From an uncultured Muribaculaceae bacterium (GTDB lineage: Bacteria; Bacteroidota; Bacteroidia; Bacteroidales; Muribaculaceae), in contig CALUIB010000004.1 of assembly GCA_944320595.1 (NCBI GenBank), positions 62,001-126,000 of the forward strand: 64,000 nt of DNA, written 5' to 3'. Below, piece after piece: positions 44,493 through 54,286 of the stretch (positions within the stretch are counted from its first letter, which is position 1; each line of letters opens with the position of its first letter). The translations under genes and the position numbers were made by a program. The notes beneath the pieces were generated by a model, which worked only from the letters and a program-made list of their open reading frames with translations, did no database searches and was not told where the DNA came from.

Positions 44493-45794
44493 TCACATTC
44501 CCAATAGCCACTTCCATGCAGGCACTATGCGTATTTCCTTCCCTTGGCAGGAAAATGAACTGTCGGTATCGTTTGTTATGATTAACAAGTTGTCGCATTG
44601 CGTTGCAGCCGATGCCTCTAACAGCCCATTGATTTCCCTCGTTCGAGTTTCAGGGTCGGACATATCCCAAGTAACCTGTATCAATTGTGTCACGCTGTCG
44701 TTGCGCTGTATCACAAAGTCACATTCAGCTACTCCTTGATAATATGATATTTTATCCGATGGAAGCCGGGTACGGTTTAACTGCATGAAAATGGTGTTTT
44801 CAAGATTTTTCCCGTTATCATTGCTTTGGGGCATGATAACCGCACTGCGCAACCCATTGTCGATGCAATAATATTTAAATAGCGACTTTTGCTCTTTTAC
44901 AATCGACCTGTTGTACTTGGGTATCCTTGCAAACATGAATATATTGCAAACGTAGTCGGCCCACAGGTATAAATCATCCTTGCCAATTTTTAAGCCTTGC
45001 GATTTTAAATCATTGTATATGGCATTAATGGAAGTTGGCTTTGACAGGTTTGCCATGATTCGCTTCACGAAGTATCGCAGTACACCAGTATTGGAAATTC
45101 CGTAATGGTCGGCAAGGTCTCGCAGTAGCATGGTATTGAAATATCCTTGCAGCAATTTTAATTGTTCCGATTCGGAAACGGTGAGCACTACTTCGGGAAA
45201 AGAGCTTGACCTATTGTAGGTCTCAAAGGCAGTTTTTAGCCTGGCCCTGTCTTGTTCCAAGAAGCAAGTATTGCGTATGCCCTTAAAGCGGCAGTATTCA
45301 TTGAACGACAACGGATAGGTCTCATACTCCAATGGATACCCTCGCAAAGCTGAACCAAGTTCGGTCGAAAGCATGGTTGCGTTGCTCCCACACACATATA
45401 TGTTCTTGCAATACGACTTGTACACACGCAATACGAAGTATTCCCAGTCTTTTATAAGCTGTATTTCATCAAGAAATATATGAACATCTTTTATGGGTAT
45501 TTCAGGGTACATTTCCATATAGGAAACGATAACCTCGTCCAGCTCATCTGATGACATATTTACAAGACGCTCGTCGTCAAATCCCATCCATAAAATATTT
45601 TGTCGCGGCACGCCGTTACTTACAAGCTCGTTGATAGCGATTTCCATCATAGTTGACTTGCCACAACGCCTCACGCCTGGAATTGTGATAATCTTTCCTC
45701 GATTTATAGGTAATTTCACGTCACGGTCAATGACGTTAAATGGAATTTCGTTCTGCTTTATCGCTATCAGAGATTTGATTATGTCCTTTTTCAT
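44493..45794 (-). CDS. AAA_14/DUF4143 ATPase
   Basis: 433 residues. The N-terminal P-loop ATPase has Walker A GVRRCGKST (40-48), Walker B VHIFLDEIQLI (about 105) and the sensor VCGSNATML. The DUF4143 C-terminal part (about 200-433) contains a winged-helix-like stretch and a PD-(D/E)XK-like core, GVAECDFVIQ...TQLIQVTWD (about 365-385). These proteins are widespread in gut Bacteroidota in many paralogues; cellular role is unknown. The upstream region holds repeated palindromes that may be its operator. It is convergent with rubredoxin. Confidence 0.88.
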   Translation of the reverse strand: MKKDIIKSLIAIKQNEIPFNVIDRDVKLPINRGKIITIPGVRRCGKSTMMEIAINELVSNGVPRQNILWMGFDDERLVNMSSDELDEVIVSYMEMYPEIPIKDVHIFLDEIQLIKDWEYFVLRVYKSYCKNIYVCGSNATMLSTELGSALRGYPLEYETYPLSFNEYCRFKGIRNTCFLEQDRARLKTAFETYNRSSSFPEVVLTVSESEQLKLLQGYFNTMLLRDLADHYGISNTGVLRYFVKRIMANLSKPTSINAIYNDLKSQGLKIGKDDLYLWADYVCNIFMFARIPKYNRSIVKEQKSLFKYYCIDNGLRSAVIMPQSNDNGKNLENTIFMQLNRTRLPSDKISYYQGVAECDFVIQRNDSVTQLIQVTWDMSDPETRTREINGLLEASAATQCDNLLIITNDTDSSFSCQGKEIRIVPAWKWLLGM

Positions 45795-45815
45795 GCCATT
45801 TCCTTTTTAACATGA

Positions 45816-45882
45816 CAAAAATACAAAATGTTTCCTTTTTTCAAGGAAAGATTTTGTAAATTCTTTCCTATTTTTAAGGAAA
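45816..45882 (-). promoter_or_regulatory. Promoter and phased palindromes of the AAA_14 gene
   Basis: Two 19-bp palindromes, TTTCCTTTTTTCAAGGAAA (45831-45849) and TTTCCTATTTTTAAGGAAA (45864-45882), are centred 33 bp apart, about three helical turns. A third half-site (TTTCCTTTTTAA, from 45799) is 32 bp further on. The TATTTTTG -7 element (45823-45816) and a TTG (45844-45842, 18-base spacer) are interleaved, so a bound protein would cover the promoter. Confidence 0.6.
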
Positions 45883-46003
45883 CGCATGCGCCGGTGCGCT
45901 CAATTTTGCCTGTGGCTCGTTATGCGCGGTATATTTGCAGGGAATGAGGTTTTTGGCGTTTTTTTCGTATTTTTGCAATCTGAAAATATAGACTTCTTTT
46001 GGA

Positions 46004-46642
46004 ATGGACACTATCAAAAACCTCCTTTTCGACCTTGGCGGCGTAATCATGGACATAAAGCGTGAACACTGCGTCGAGGCACTGACGCGGCTCGGTGTGG
46101 AAAATGCCGACGAGATGCTTGGCCTGTATGTGCAGTCGGGCGACTTTTTGCGGCTTGAAAACGGTTCGCTGTCGGCATCGGAGTTCCGCGACTCGCTGCG
46201 GCGGCAGATAAAGGATGGCCGCGAAGTGAGTGACGAGGAAATCGACAATGCCCTCAACGCTTTCCTGCTCGGCATACCTGCACACCGCCTTGCGGCACTG
46301 CGCCAGTTGCGCAAAGGGTATAAAATATACTTGCTGTCGAACACCAACCCCATCATGTTCTACAGCGAGATAGACCGCCAATTCAGGCAGGAAGGGCTGA
46401 CCATCGGCGATTACTTCGACGGGCAGGTGGTGTCGTTCCTTGCCCATAGCAACAAGCCCGACCGCGCCATATTCGAGTATGCCATAGGGCACTTGGACAT
46501 AAATCCACGGGAGACGCTTTTCATCGACGACTCGCAGCACAACCTCGACGCGGCTGCCGCACTGGGGTTTGCCACAGTGCTTGTTCCGCCGGGACAGGAG
46601 TTTGAAGAGATATTGAGCCGCACTTTGCCAGCATGGAAGTAA
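46004..46642 (+). CDS. HAD-superfamily phosphatase (subfamily IA)
   Basis: 212 residues. Motif I NLLFDLGGVIMD (nucleophile Asp10), motif II LLSNTNP (about 118), Lys in SNKPDRAIFEYA (about 155) and motif III TLFIDDSQHNLDAA (about 175). It matches the YihX/epoxide-hydrolase-like HAD-IA group; small phosphorylated sugars are typical substrates. The stop overlaps the ribF start by 10 bases, so a phosphatase role near flavin synthesis is worth noting but not proven. Confidence 0.88.
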   Translation: MDTIKNLLFDLGGVIMDIKREHCVEALTRLGVENADEMLGLYVQSGDFLRLENGSLSASEFRDSLRRQIKDGREVSDEEIDNALNAFLLGIPAHRLAALRQLRKGYKIYLLSNTNPIMFYSEIDRQFRQEGLTIGDYFDGQVVSFLAHSNKPDRAIFEYAIGHLDINPRETLFIDDSQHNLDAAAALGFATVLVPPGQEFEEILSRTLPAWK

Positions 46643-47586
46643 TAAGCGGCAGGCATATTATAGCCCCGGGCAGCGTAGCAGCCACCATAGGGATGTTTGA
46701 CGGCGTGCACCGCGGCCATGCCATGCTTATCGGCTACCTTAACCGCCTGGCACATGAACGAGGATTGAAGTCGGCTGTGATAACATTCCGCGAGCACCCT
46801 CAACGGGTGCTGCGCCCCGACACCGACTTGCAAATGATAATGCCGCTTGCCGACCGCATCAAGGCGATAGGCCGTCAAGGTGCCGACTATGTGATACCCA
46901 TGGACTTTGATTTGCAGCTGGCACGGCTCGACTCGTTCAACTATATAAAACTGATACGTGACAATTACGGCGTGCAATTGCTCGTGACGGGGTTCAACCA
47001 CCGTTTCGGGCACAACCGCTCGGAAGGGTTCGACGATTACGTGCGCCACGGCAAGGCTCTTGGCGTGGAACTTGTACAGGCCGATGAATACCGCGGCCCA
47101 TACAGCCCCGTCAGCTCTTCGATAATACGCCGCTTGATACTTGCCGGAAAAGTCGATGACGCGGCTTGCTGCCTGGGCCATCCATTCATGCTACACGGAG
47201 TGGTGGAACACGGCTATGAAGTGGGGCGCGAAATAGGGTTTCCCACGGCCAACGTGGGCGGCATCGACCCGGCGTTGGTGATACCGCACCGCGGTGCATA
47301 CACCGTCAGGGTGAAAGTGGCCGACGGACAATGGCTCGGCGGAATGGCCAACATAGGGGTGCGCCCCACCATGGGCAACGGCGGCCACCGGCAAAGCATC
47401 GAGGTGCACATCTTCGACTTCGCGGGAGATATTTACGGCAGCCCCATATCGGTGCAGTTCGTCAAGTTCCTGCGCACCGAACTCAAGCTTGGGTCGGTCG
47501 ATGAACTGCGGCAGCAACTCGTGGAGGACCGCACTCGCTCGCTGCAGATTTTGCAAGAGACCCGGAATAATGAGAACTTTTTTTGA
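46633..47586 (+). CDS. ribF: Riboflavin kinase/FAD synthetase
   Basis: Bifunctional enzyme making FMN then FAD from riboflavin and ATP. 317 residues: the FAD-synthetase nucleotidyltransferase domain (about 10-175) has ATIGMFDGVHRGHAML and SSSIIRRL; the riboflavin-kinase domain (about 185-310) has REIGFPTANV and MANIGVRPTMGNG. Length is standard. It starts inside the end of the HAD gene (10-base overlap) and is followed 22 bases later by upp. No FMN riboswitch is evident. Confidence 0.96.
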   Translation: MEVISGRHIIAPGSVAATIGMFDGVHRGHAMLIGYLNRLAHERGLKSAVITFREHPQRVLRPDTDLQMIMPLADRIKAIGRQGADYVIPMDFDLQLARLDSFNYIKLIRDNYGVQLLVTGFNHRFGHNRSEGFDDYVRHGKALGVELVQADEYRGPYSPVSSSIIRRLILAGKVDDAACCLGHPFMLHGVVEHGYEVGREIGFPTANVGGIDPALVIPHRGAYTVRVKVADGQWLGGMANIGVRPTMGNGGHRQSIEVHIFDFAGDIYGSPISVQFVKFLRTELKLGSVDELRQQLVEDRTRSLQILQETRNNENFF

Positions 47587-47608
47587 AACAAGATAAGAAC
47601 AACGGTCA

Positions 47609-48265
47609 ATGGAAATAATAAATTTTGCCGAACAACGGTCGCTCGTAGGCCGGTTCATGATGGAATTGCGCAGCGTGGACATACAGCACGACAAGATGCG
47701 TTTCCGCCGCAACCTTGAAAGGATAGGCGAGGTGATGGCTTACGAAATATCGAAGCGCATGGCCTACATCGCCGTCGAAACCTCCACTCCACTGGGCACG
47801 GTACAAAGCGAAGTGCCTGCACAGCAGCCGGTGCTTGCCACCATATTGCGTGCCGGAATTCCGTTCCACCAAGGATTCTTGAATTACTTCGACGACGCGC
47901 AGAATGCATTCGTGAGCGCATACCGCAAGTACAAGCCTGGCAGCGACGTGTTCGACATCCACATCGAGTATATAGCCAGCCCACGCATAACGGGCAAGAC
48001 GCTTATCATCGCCGACCCCATGCTTGCCACAGGCTCGTCGATGGAACTTGCCTACCAGGCGCTGCTCACCAAGGGGAAACCCGCCCATGTGCACATAGCG
48101 GCGGCCATAGCGTCGCAGCAGGCCATCGACTTCGTGCAACGCCATTTCCCCGACGAAACCACCACGGTGTGGGTGGGCGCAATTGACCCGTCGCTCAACC
48201 ATCATTCCTACATCGTTCCAGGACTCGGCGATGCCGGCGACCTTGCATACGGCGACAAGGAATAA
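47609..48265 (+). CDS. upp: Uracil phosphoribosyltransferase
   Basis: Salvages uracil with PRPP to UMP. 218 residues. The PRPP loop is LIIADPMLATGSSMELA (about 130-146), the substrate region TILRAGIPFHQGFL is near 88, and the uracil-binding end YIVPGLGDAGDLAYG is intact. Its N-terminus is somewhat diverged from E. coli Upp, as in other Bacteroidota. It lies within the rightward housekeeping run from the HAD gene to mrp. Confidence 0.93.
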   Translation: MEIINFAEQRSLVGRFMMELRSVDIQHDKMRFRRNLERIGEVMAYEISKRMAYIAVETSTPLGTVQSEVPAQQPVLATILRAGIPFHQGFLNYFDDAQNAFVSAYRKYKPGSDVFDIHIEYIASPRITGKTLIIADPMLATGSSMELAYQALLTKGKPAHVHIAAAIASQQAIDFVQRHFPDETTTVWVGAIDPSLNHHSYIVPGLGDAGDLAYGDKE

Positions 48266-48310
48266 CCTCACATAACTCTCACACACATTATAAAAAATTT
48301 TTGCAGTATC

Positions 48311-49096
48311 ATGGGGAAAAACAAGTTAAAGAAGTTTGCCGAAATGGAGCAATTGCCCAATGTGTTCCAATACCCGTTTGCAGCTTTGCGCCAAAACGGG
48401 TTCCCGCTCAAGGGGAAGTGGAACAGCGATTACTTTGGCAACGGCAACCCTATCGTGCTTGAACTGGGGTGCGGTAAGGGGGAATACACAGTGGGGCTGG
48501 CAAGCCGCTTTCCCGGCAAGAACTACATAGGCGTTGACATTAAGGGCGCACGAATGTGGACCGGAGCCAAGCAAGCGGCTGAGGCCAAGATGCCCAACGT
48601 GGCTTTCCTGCGCACCAACATAGAACTTATCGACAACTTCTTCGCCCCGGGCGAGGTGAGCGAGATATGGATAACATTTCCCGACCCGCAAATGAAAAAG
48701 GTAAACAAGCGGCTCACCGGCACACGTTTCCTGGAACTTTACCGCCGCATACTTGTGCCAGGCGGCATAGTCCACTTGAAGACCGACAGCCCGTTCCTTT
48801 ACACCTACACCGACGCGCTCGTGCAGCTTAACGGGTTACGCACCGATGTCAACACCGCCGACCTGTACCACTCGTGCCACAGCAACGAGATACTGGGTAT
48901 AAAGACATTCTACGAACAGCAATGGCTCGACCGCGGCTTGTCGATAAAGTACATCAAGTTCCACCTCGATGCCGAACCGGCACTGCAAGAACCCGACATA
49001 GAAATAGAGCCCGACACCTACCGAAGTTTCTCGCGGGGCTACATACAGAAAATGATTACACCACCCTCCACAACCGAAGGAGGGGGCGGAGAATAA
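48311..49096 (+). CDS. trmB: tRNA (guanine-N7-)-methyltransferase
   Basis: Methylates G46 of tRNA at N7 using S-adenosylmethionine. 261 residues. SAM motif [16 protein letters not shown] (about 53-68), acidic [10 protein letters not shown] (about 76), FLRTNIELI and the catalytic-region motif [16 protein letters not shown] (about 118-133) are all present, as is [11 protein letters not shown]. The tail from about 235 is a variable extension. Separate promoter not obvious; 46 bases after upp. Confidence 0.95.
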   Translation: MGKNKLKKFAEMEQLPNVFQYPFAALRQNGFPLKGKWNSDYFGNGNPIVLELGCGKGEYTVGLASRFPGKNYIGVDIKGARMWTGAKQAAEAKMPNVAFLRTNIELIDNFFAPGEVSEIWITFPDPQMKKVNKRLTGTRFLELYRRILVPGGIVHLKTDSPFLYTYTDALVQLNGLRTDVNTADLYHSCHSNEILGIKTFYEQQWLDRGLSIKYIKFHLDAEPALQEPDIEIEPDTYRSFSRGYIQKMITPPSTTEGGGGE

Positions 49097-49106
49097 ATAA
49101 AAAGAA

Positions 49107-50210
49107 ATGGAAAAACGATTATATCCCAAACTCATACTCGATGCGCTGAGCCACGTGCGTTATCCCGGCACCGGCAAGGACATCGTTTCGGGCGGAATGG
49201 TAGAGGACGACATCCGCATCGACGGCATGAAAGTGTCATTCTCACTGGTTTTCGACAAGCCTACCGACCCGTTTGCACGGTCGCTGGCCAAGTCGGCCGA
49301 GGCCACACTGAAGACGTATATCGGCGATGAAGTGGAACCCACCGTTGCCGTCAAGTTCCGCACTGCCGCACCGGCAAAGCCTGCCAATCCGCTGCCGGGC
49401 GTTAAAAACATCATCGGCGTGTCGTCGGGCAAAGGCGGCGTGGGCAAATCGACGATTGCCGTAAACCTTGCCGTGTCGCTCGCCCAATTGGGCTACAAGG
49501 TGGGACTGCTCGATGCCGACATCTTCGGCCCGTCGGCACCCAAGATGTTCGGACTTGAAGATGCCCCGGTGTATATGTCGCAAAAGGATGACGGGCGCAA
49601 CCTCATCGAGCCGCTCGAACGCTATGGCGTGAAGGTGCTGTCGATAGGTTTCCTCGTCGATAAAGACCAAGCCGTGCTGTGGCGTGGCGGAATGGCAAGC
49701 AATGCCCTGCGCCAGCTAATCACCGAGGCCGACTGGGGCGAACTCGACTATTTCATAATAGACATGCCGCCGGGCACCAGCGACATACACCTGACGCTGG
49801 TGCAGACTCTCGCCATCACCGGTGCAATAGTGGTGACAACGCCGCAAGACGTGGCACTTGCCGATGCCCGCAAGGGTGTGAGCATGTTCCAAAGCGACAA
49901 GGTCAACGTGCCCATACTCGGGATTGTGGAAAATATGTCGTGGTTCACGCCTGCCGCGCACCCCGATGAAAAGTATTACATCTTCGGGAAAGACGGCGGC
50001 AAGAACCTTGCTGAAAAGCTCGGCGTAAAATTGCTTGGGCAAATTCCGCTCGTGGCAAGCATTTGCAAGGGCGGCGACGACGGTATGCCTGTGACGCTGC
50101 AAAACAGCGTGTCGGGGGCTGCATTCATAGAACTTGCCCGTGAAGTGGCCGCAGCCACCGACCTGCGCAACAGCACCCTGCCGCCGACACACAAAGTTGA
50201 AATGAATTAA
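49107..50210 (+). CDS. Mrp/NBP35-type Fe-S carrier ATPase
   Basis: 367 residues. An N-terminal MIP18/DUF59 domain (about 5-85) is fused to a P-loop ATPase with deviant Walker A SSGKGGVGKST (106-116), DADIFGPS, and DMPPGTSD. Family members (ApbC/Mrp) carry and deliver [4Fe-4S] clusters as dimers. The usual CxxC near ENMSWF is absent: the segment reads ENMSWFTPAAHPDEKYYIFG, as in related Bacteroidota proteins. Starts 10 bases after the trmB stop. Confidence 0.9.
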   Translation: MEKRLYPKLILDALSHVRYPGTGKDIVSGGMVEDDIRIDGMKVSFSLVFDKPTDPFARSLAKSAEATLKTYIGDEVEPTVAVKFRTAAPAKPANPLPGVKNIIGVSSGKGGVGKSTIAVNLAVSLAQLGYKVGLLDADIFGPSAPKMFGLEDAPVYMSQKDDGRNLIEPLERYGVKVLSIGFLVDKDQAVLWRGGMASNALRQLITEADWGELDYFIIDMPPGTSDIHLTLVQTLAITGAIVVTTPQDVALADARKGVSMFQSDKVNVPILGIVENMSWFTPAAHPDEKYYIFGKDGGKNLAEKLGVKLLGQIPLVASICKGGDDGMPVTLQNSVSGAAFIELAREVAAATDLRNSTLPPTHKVEMN

Positions 50211-50298
50211 TTAGGAATATGGAATGAGGAACTTTGTAACTGCCGATTAGCCCAATTAAGCTAATAATTCCTAATTCCACATCCCTAATTCCTAATTT
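50209..50298. repeat. Heptad/palindrome repeat, copy C
   Basis: Begins with the last bases of the mrp stop: TAATTAGGAATATGGAATGAG, then a core GATTAGCCCAATTAAGCTAATAA, then the reverse-oriented units CCTAATTCC...CCTAATTCCTAATT. Outer parts can pair, giving a large weak hairpin between mrp and the Cof gene. Confidence 0.65.
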
Positions 50299-50304
50299 AA
50301 AAGA

Positions 50305-51150
50305 ATGGATATAAGCAAAACCCTGTTCATAACCGACCTCGACGGCACCCTGCTCAACAGCAACGGCGAAGTGTCGGAACAAAGCGCACACATCATCAAC
50401 GGCCTTATTGCCAACCGTGGGCTGAATTTCTCAATTGCCACGGCTCGCTCGCCCGCCACGGCCATGCCGCTGCTCGCCGAGGTGGATATGCGGCTGCCGT
50501 CGGTGGTGCTGGCCGGTGCCGCCCTTTGGGATGAAAAGCACGAGGCATACACACACACTTGGCCAATCGACGAGAGTATTGTAACCGATATATGCCAAAT
50601 ATACGAGCGGCACGGCGCACATCCGTTCATCTACCGCCAATCGGGGGCGCAGTTGCTGGCGCACCACGTCGATTCCATCTCGGCGCGCGAGGCCGATTTC
50701 ATGAAAAGCCGCACAGGCACGCACTACAAGGACTTCATCCTCAACGACCGCCCCTACGAGCCTTCGCCATGCCCGGCACTGATAGTGTTTTCCACCGACC
50801 GCTACCCGGTGATGGAGGAAATATATAACGACATAACGTCGCAAGGCATAGATTGCCACCCCATCTGCTACTGCGACATATACGCCCCCGGGTATGGATA
50901 TCTGGAGATATACGGCTCGCAGGTGTCAAAGGCGGTGGCCATCAAGACGTTCGCCCGTGAATGCGGCTTTGAGCAGATTGTGGCATTTGGCGACAACGTG
51001 AACGACATGGAGATGATGCAGATGGCCGACTACAGCGTGGCACCCTCCAACGCCCTGCCTATGGTGAAACGCGTGGCAAGCGAGGTGGTGGGGTGCAACG
51101 ATGACGACAGCGTGGCTTGGTGGCTTGCCCATAACGTGGGCGGGCAATAA
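50305..51150 (+). CDS. Cof-type HAD phosphatase
   Basis: 281 residues, HAD subfamily IIB. Motif I FITDLDGTLLNSNG (Asp11, Asp13), motif II ATARS (about 45), Lys in VSKAVAIKTFA (about 213) and motif III VAFGDNVNDMEMMQMA (about 228-243). The C2 cap lies between. Members dephosphorylate sugar phosphates, PLP or FMN; the substrate is not evident. The kinase gene starts 28 bases past the stop. Confidence 0.92.
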   Translation: MDISKTLFITDLDGTLLNSNGEVSEQSAHIINGLIANRGLNFSIATARSPATAMPLLAEVDMRLPSVVLAGAALWDEKHEAYTHTWPIDESIVTDICQIYERHGAHPFIYRQSGAQLLAHHVDSISAREADFMKSRTGTHYKDFILNDRPYEPSPCPALIVFSTDRYPVMEEIYNDITSQGIDCHPICYCDIYAPGYGYLEIYGSQVSKAVAIKTFARECGFEQIVAFGDNVNDMEMMQMADYSVAPSNALPMVKRVASEVVGCNDDDSVAWWLAHNVGGQ

Positions 51151-51178
51151 AGTGTGCCGCAATAGCGTTTTACATAAC

Positions 51179-52387
51179 ATGAAACTGCATAGCATATACG
51201 ACACACGACGCATCTGGAAGACAGCATTCATCGTCGTTGCGCTTGTGATGGTGGGAGTGTTCCTGTACATCTCCGACAGCCTTGTGCGCGACCTTGCCGC
51301 CCAGGAGCGCGAGCGTATGCAGATTTGGGCCAACGCCACCAAGGAACTGGCATCGACTGCCGACGGCAGTTCGGGCACCGACGTGGATTTCCTTTTCAGC
51401 ATCATCGAAGGGAACCACAATATCCCGGTGCTGCTCGTGGATGGCGACGGCACCATATTGCTGCACCGCAATTTCGACCTGCCCGAGCCGGTAGATTCAC
51501 TTTCGCCCTACCAAATCTCGCCGCGCAACCTTGCATACCTTGAGGGCAAACTGCAGCAACTGCAAGGCACGGAAAACCACATTACCATACAAATCGACGA
51601 TGCCACGACGCAGGAACTATACTACGAGGATTCGACCGTGCTGAAACGCCTGGCATATTATCCCTACATACAACTGGCCGTGCTGCTTATATTCGTGGCG
51701 ATAGTGTATTTCGCCCTTATAAGCATAAAGAAGGCCGAGCAAAACAAGGTGTGGGTGGGTCTGTCGAAGGAGACTGCCCACCAGCTTGGTACGCCCATCT
51801 CGTCGATGATGGCATGGGTGGAAATGCTCGAAGCATCGGGCGTTGACAAGGAGATAATCACCGACATGAACGCCGACGTGCACCGCCTGTCGGTAATCGC
51901 CGACCGTTTCTCGAAAATAGGCTCGCGTCCTGGGCTTGAACTGAATTTCATCAACGAGGCTGTCGATGAAAGCCTGCAATATATGCGCTCGCGCATATCG
52001 GCAAGGGTGAAACTCACCGTCGCCCATGCCCCTTCCGACTGCGGCGTGATGCTGTGCCTGCCGCTTTTTGAATGGGTCATGGAAAACCTTGTGAAGAATG
52101 CCGTGGACGCCATGCAGGGCGAAGGGAGCCTGACGGTGGCAATCGACACCGCATCATCGGGGCGCATGGCCTATATCGACGTTACCGACACAGGCAAGGG
52201 AATTTCACGAAAAAACTTCAAGACGGTGTTCACGCCGGGCTACACCACCAAGAACCGCGGCTGGGGGCTCGGGCTGACACTTGTGAAACGCATCGTGGAG
52301 GAATACCACCGTGGGCGCATATACGTAAAAGACTCGGAGGTGGGCCGCGGGACCACCTTCCGCATAGAATTGCTGAAGGCTAAATGA
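51179..52387 (+). CDS. Membrane sensor histidine kinase
   Basis: 402 residues from the ATG at 51179 (an upstream reading at 51101 would run through the Cof gene). Two membrane helices (15-33, 163-182) enclose a periplasmic sensor of about 130 residues. The phospho-accepting His201 is in KETAHQLGTPISSM; the N box ENLVKNAVDAM, G1 DTGKGI and G2 GWGLGLTLVKRI complete the HATPase domain. No response regulator is adjacent, so its partner is unknown; the LytTR regulator at 21499 is not an expected match for this kinase type. Signal unknown. Confidence 0.93.
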   Translation: MKLHSIYDTRRIWKTAFIVVALVMVGVFLYISDSLVRDLAAQERERMQIWANATKELASTADGSSGTDVDFLFSIIEGNHNIPVLLVDGDGTILLHRNFDLPEPVDSLSPYQISPRNLAYLEGKLQQLQGTENHITIQIDDATTQELYYEDSTVLKRLAYYPYIQLAVLLIFVAIVYFALISIKKAEQNKVWVGLSKETAHQLGTPISSMMAWVEMLEASGVDKEIITDMNADVHRLSVIADRFSKIGSRPGLELNFINEAVDESLQYMRSRISARVKLTVAHAPSDCGVMLCLPLFEWVMENLVKNAVDAMQGEGSLTVAIDTASSGRMAYIDVTDTGKGISRKNFKTVFTPGYTTKNRGWGLGLTLVKRIVEEYHRGRIYVKDSEVGRGTTFRIELLKAK

Positions 52388-52483
52388 ACGGCGGCAAAAG
52401 ATTGTCGGCCATGGCAGCCGCAACGGCCAATTGCCACCAATGGCCGCAAACAAGCACCCACTCACAACGAAAATTGGCAAAAA

Positions 52484-52526
52484 AAACGGCCATTCGCCTA
52501 TATAGCTTTGGCATAACGCCGTTTTT
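52484..52526 (+). terminator. Terminator of the sensor kinase gene
   Basis: Stem AAACGGC (52484-52490) with GCCGTTT (52518-52524) and a nested GCC/GGC pair, then TT. It is A-rich before and T-rich after, so it is a plausible intrinsic terminator. Confidence 0.65.
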
Positions 52527-52572
52527 CACTAATTTTGAAGTGCAAAAAAACTAAGCGTCGCAAAAATTGCAA

Positions 52573-52603
52573 TTGAAAACTATACAGGTTTTTTGTAATT
52601 TTG
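52573..52603 (+). promoter_or_regulatory. Promoter of the polyprenyl synthase gene
   Basis: TTG at 52573-52575, 20-base spacer, TAATTTTG at 52596-52603; 11 bases before the ATG at 52615. Confidence 0.65.
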
Positions 52604-52614
52604 CGACTTAAATA

Positions 52615-53604
52615 ATGTCAATGGTTTCGTTTAAGAAAATTCAAGATAGTGTCTCAAGCGACATTGAGCGGCTCAACAATATAATTTCCAGCACACTCAA
52701 GAGCCAAAGCCCGTTGATGCAGCAGGTGGTAGATAATTTCCTCGCATCGAAGGGCAAGCAATTGCGCCCGATATTGGTGATACTCAGCGGGCGCATGTTT
52801 TGCGAAGGGGATGCCGTGGGCGATAGCGTGATTTATGCCGGTGCCGCCATTGAACTGCTGCACAATGCCTCGCTTATCCACGACGATGTTATCGACGAAT
52901 CGCAGCAACGACGCGGTCGCCCGTCGATTAACCGCATTTGGGACAACCACATAGCCGTGTTGGTGGGCGACTTCTTCGTGAGCGGTGCGCTGTATTGCGC
53001 CGAAAAGACGCAGCAATTCAATATAATATCGGTGATGGCACACCTGGGGCGCGAATTGTCGCTCGGGGAAATAGAGCAAATCGACAATGCCCGCAACCAC
53101 AGCATCGACGAGGAAACATACCTTGGGATAATCCGCAGGAAGACTGCCTCGCTGTTCAGCAGCTGCGTACAGGTGGGCGGATACGCCGCCGGGGTCGATG
53201 ACAGCCGTCTCGACAACTTGAAACGCTACGTGGAGCTGCTGGGAGTGTGTTTTCAAATCAAAGACGACATATTCGACTACTTCGACAACCCGGGCGTGGG
53301 CAAGCCCACAGGCAACGACCTGCGCGAAGGGAAAATGACATTGCCGCTCATATATGCCTTGTCGCGTACCGACCTGCCCGAGCACGACCGTATGCTTGCC
53401 TTGAGCCGCAAGCCGGTGCTTGAAACCGACGACATTGCCGCGCTAATCAATTTTGCCAAGGAGGCCGGCGGCATAGATTACGCTTACCGCACCATGGAAC
53501 GAATTCGCAACGAGGCGCAAGGGCTGCTCGCTTGCTATGGCGACTGCGAGGCCGTGGAGCAGTTCAAGGCCATATTCGACTATATAATAGAACGCAGCAA
53601 ATAA
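52615..53604 (+). CDS. trans-Polyprenyl diphosphate synthase
   Basis: 329 residues. Adds isopentenyl diphosphate units to an allylic diphosphate to make long chains for menaquinone side chains. First Asp-rich motif [15 protein letters not shown] (88-102), second [10 protein letters not shown] (about 218-227). [12 protein letters not shown] and [17 protein letters not shown] are also conserved. The residues before DDVID (ASLIH) suggest a long-chain product, but length cannot be fixed by eye. rnhB begins five bases later. Confidence 0.93.
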   Translation: MSMVSFKKIQDSVSSDIERLNNIISSTLKSQSPLMQQVVDNFLASKGKQLRPILVILSGRMFCEGDAVGDSVIYAGAAIELLHNASLIHDDVIDESQQRRGRPSINRIWDNHIAVLVGDFFVSGALYCAEKTQQFNIISVMAHLGRELSLGEIEQIDNARNHSIDEETYLGIIRRKTASLFSSCVQVGGYAAGVDDSRLDNLKRYVELLGVCFQIKDDIFDYFDNPGVGKPTGNDLREGKMTLPLIYALSRTDLPEHDRMLALSRKPVLETDDIAALINFAKEAGGIDYAYRTMERIRNEAQGLLACYGDCEAVEQFKAIFDYIIERSK

Positions 53605-53609
53605 CGGCT

Positions 53610-54209
53610 ATGCTTAAACCCTGCCTGCTTGACGACGGACGCATTGAGGCCGGCTGCGACGAAGCCGGGCGAGGCTGCCTGGCCGGGCCGGTGGTGGCCG
53701 CAGCGGTGATACTTCCGCCAGGGTTCAGCAACGAGCTGCTCAACGACTCGAAACAGCTCACCGAGCGGCAACGCGACCAGTTGCGAACCGTCATCGAGGC
53801 CGAGGCCGTGTCATGGGCCGTGGCTTTCGTAAGCCCCGAAGAGATTGACCAAATCAACATTCTGCAAGCGTCGATACTCGCCATGCACCGTGCCGTGGAC
53901 CAGCTGAAGGTGCGACCCGAATTCCTGCTTATCGACGGCAACCGTTTCAACCCCTATCCCGGCATACCGCACAGTTGCATAGTGAAAGGCGATGCCACCT
54001 ATATGTCGATAGCCGCCGCATCGGTGCTTGCCAAGACGCACCGCGACGAGTATATGTATGCAATAGCCCGGGACTACCCCGATTACCGCTGGGACCGCAA
54101 CAAGGGCTACCCCACTCGCGACCACCGCGCCGCCATCGCAGCCCACGGCACCACACCTCACCACCGCCTGTCGTTCCGCCTCACCGACCCACAGCTCTCG
54201 CTGTTCTGA
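53610..54209 (+). CDS. rnhB: Ribonuclease HII
   Basis: Cuts RNA of RNA-DNA junctions and removes single ribonucleotides from DNA. 199 residues from the ATG at 53610 ([20 protein letters not shown]), preferred over a 5' extension that overlaps the synthase gene. Catalytic DEAGRG (17-22), Asp in LLIDGNRF (about 113) and the region [20 protein letters not shown] are intact; the ending [21 protein letters not shown] is typical. Co-transcribed with the synthase. Confidence 0.95.
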   Translation: MLKPCLLDDGRIEAGCDEAGRGCLAGPVVAAAVILPPGFSNELLNDSKQLTERQRDQLRTVIEAEAVSWAVAFVSPEEIDQINILQASILAMHRAVDQLKVRPEFLLIDGNRFNPYPGIPHSCIVKGDATYMSIAAASVLAKTHRDEYMYAIARDYPDYRWDRNKGYPTRDHRAAIAAHGTTPHHRLSFRLTDPQLSLF

Positions 54210-54286
54210 CCGCAATCCATATACACCTCCATCATAGTATTTGATTTTTTTCAGTATTTTTGTGGACATAAATCATTCCGCACACA

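Noticed and set aside
46004..47586. An FMN riboswitch before ribF.
   Set aside because: ribF starts inside the preceding gene and there is no RFN-like leader upstream of the HAD gene.
21499..52387. Pairing of the LytTR regulator (21499) with the sensor kinase (51179) as one two-component system.
   Set aside because: They are 30 kb apart and the kinase is an ordinary HisKA/HATPase type, not a LytS-type partner.
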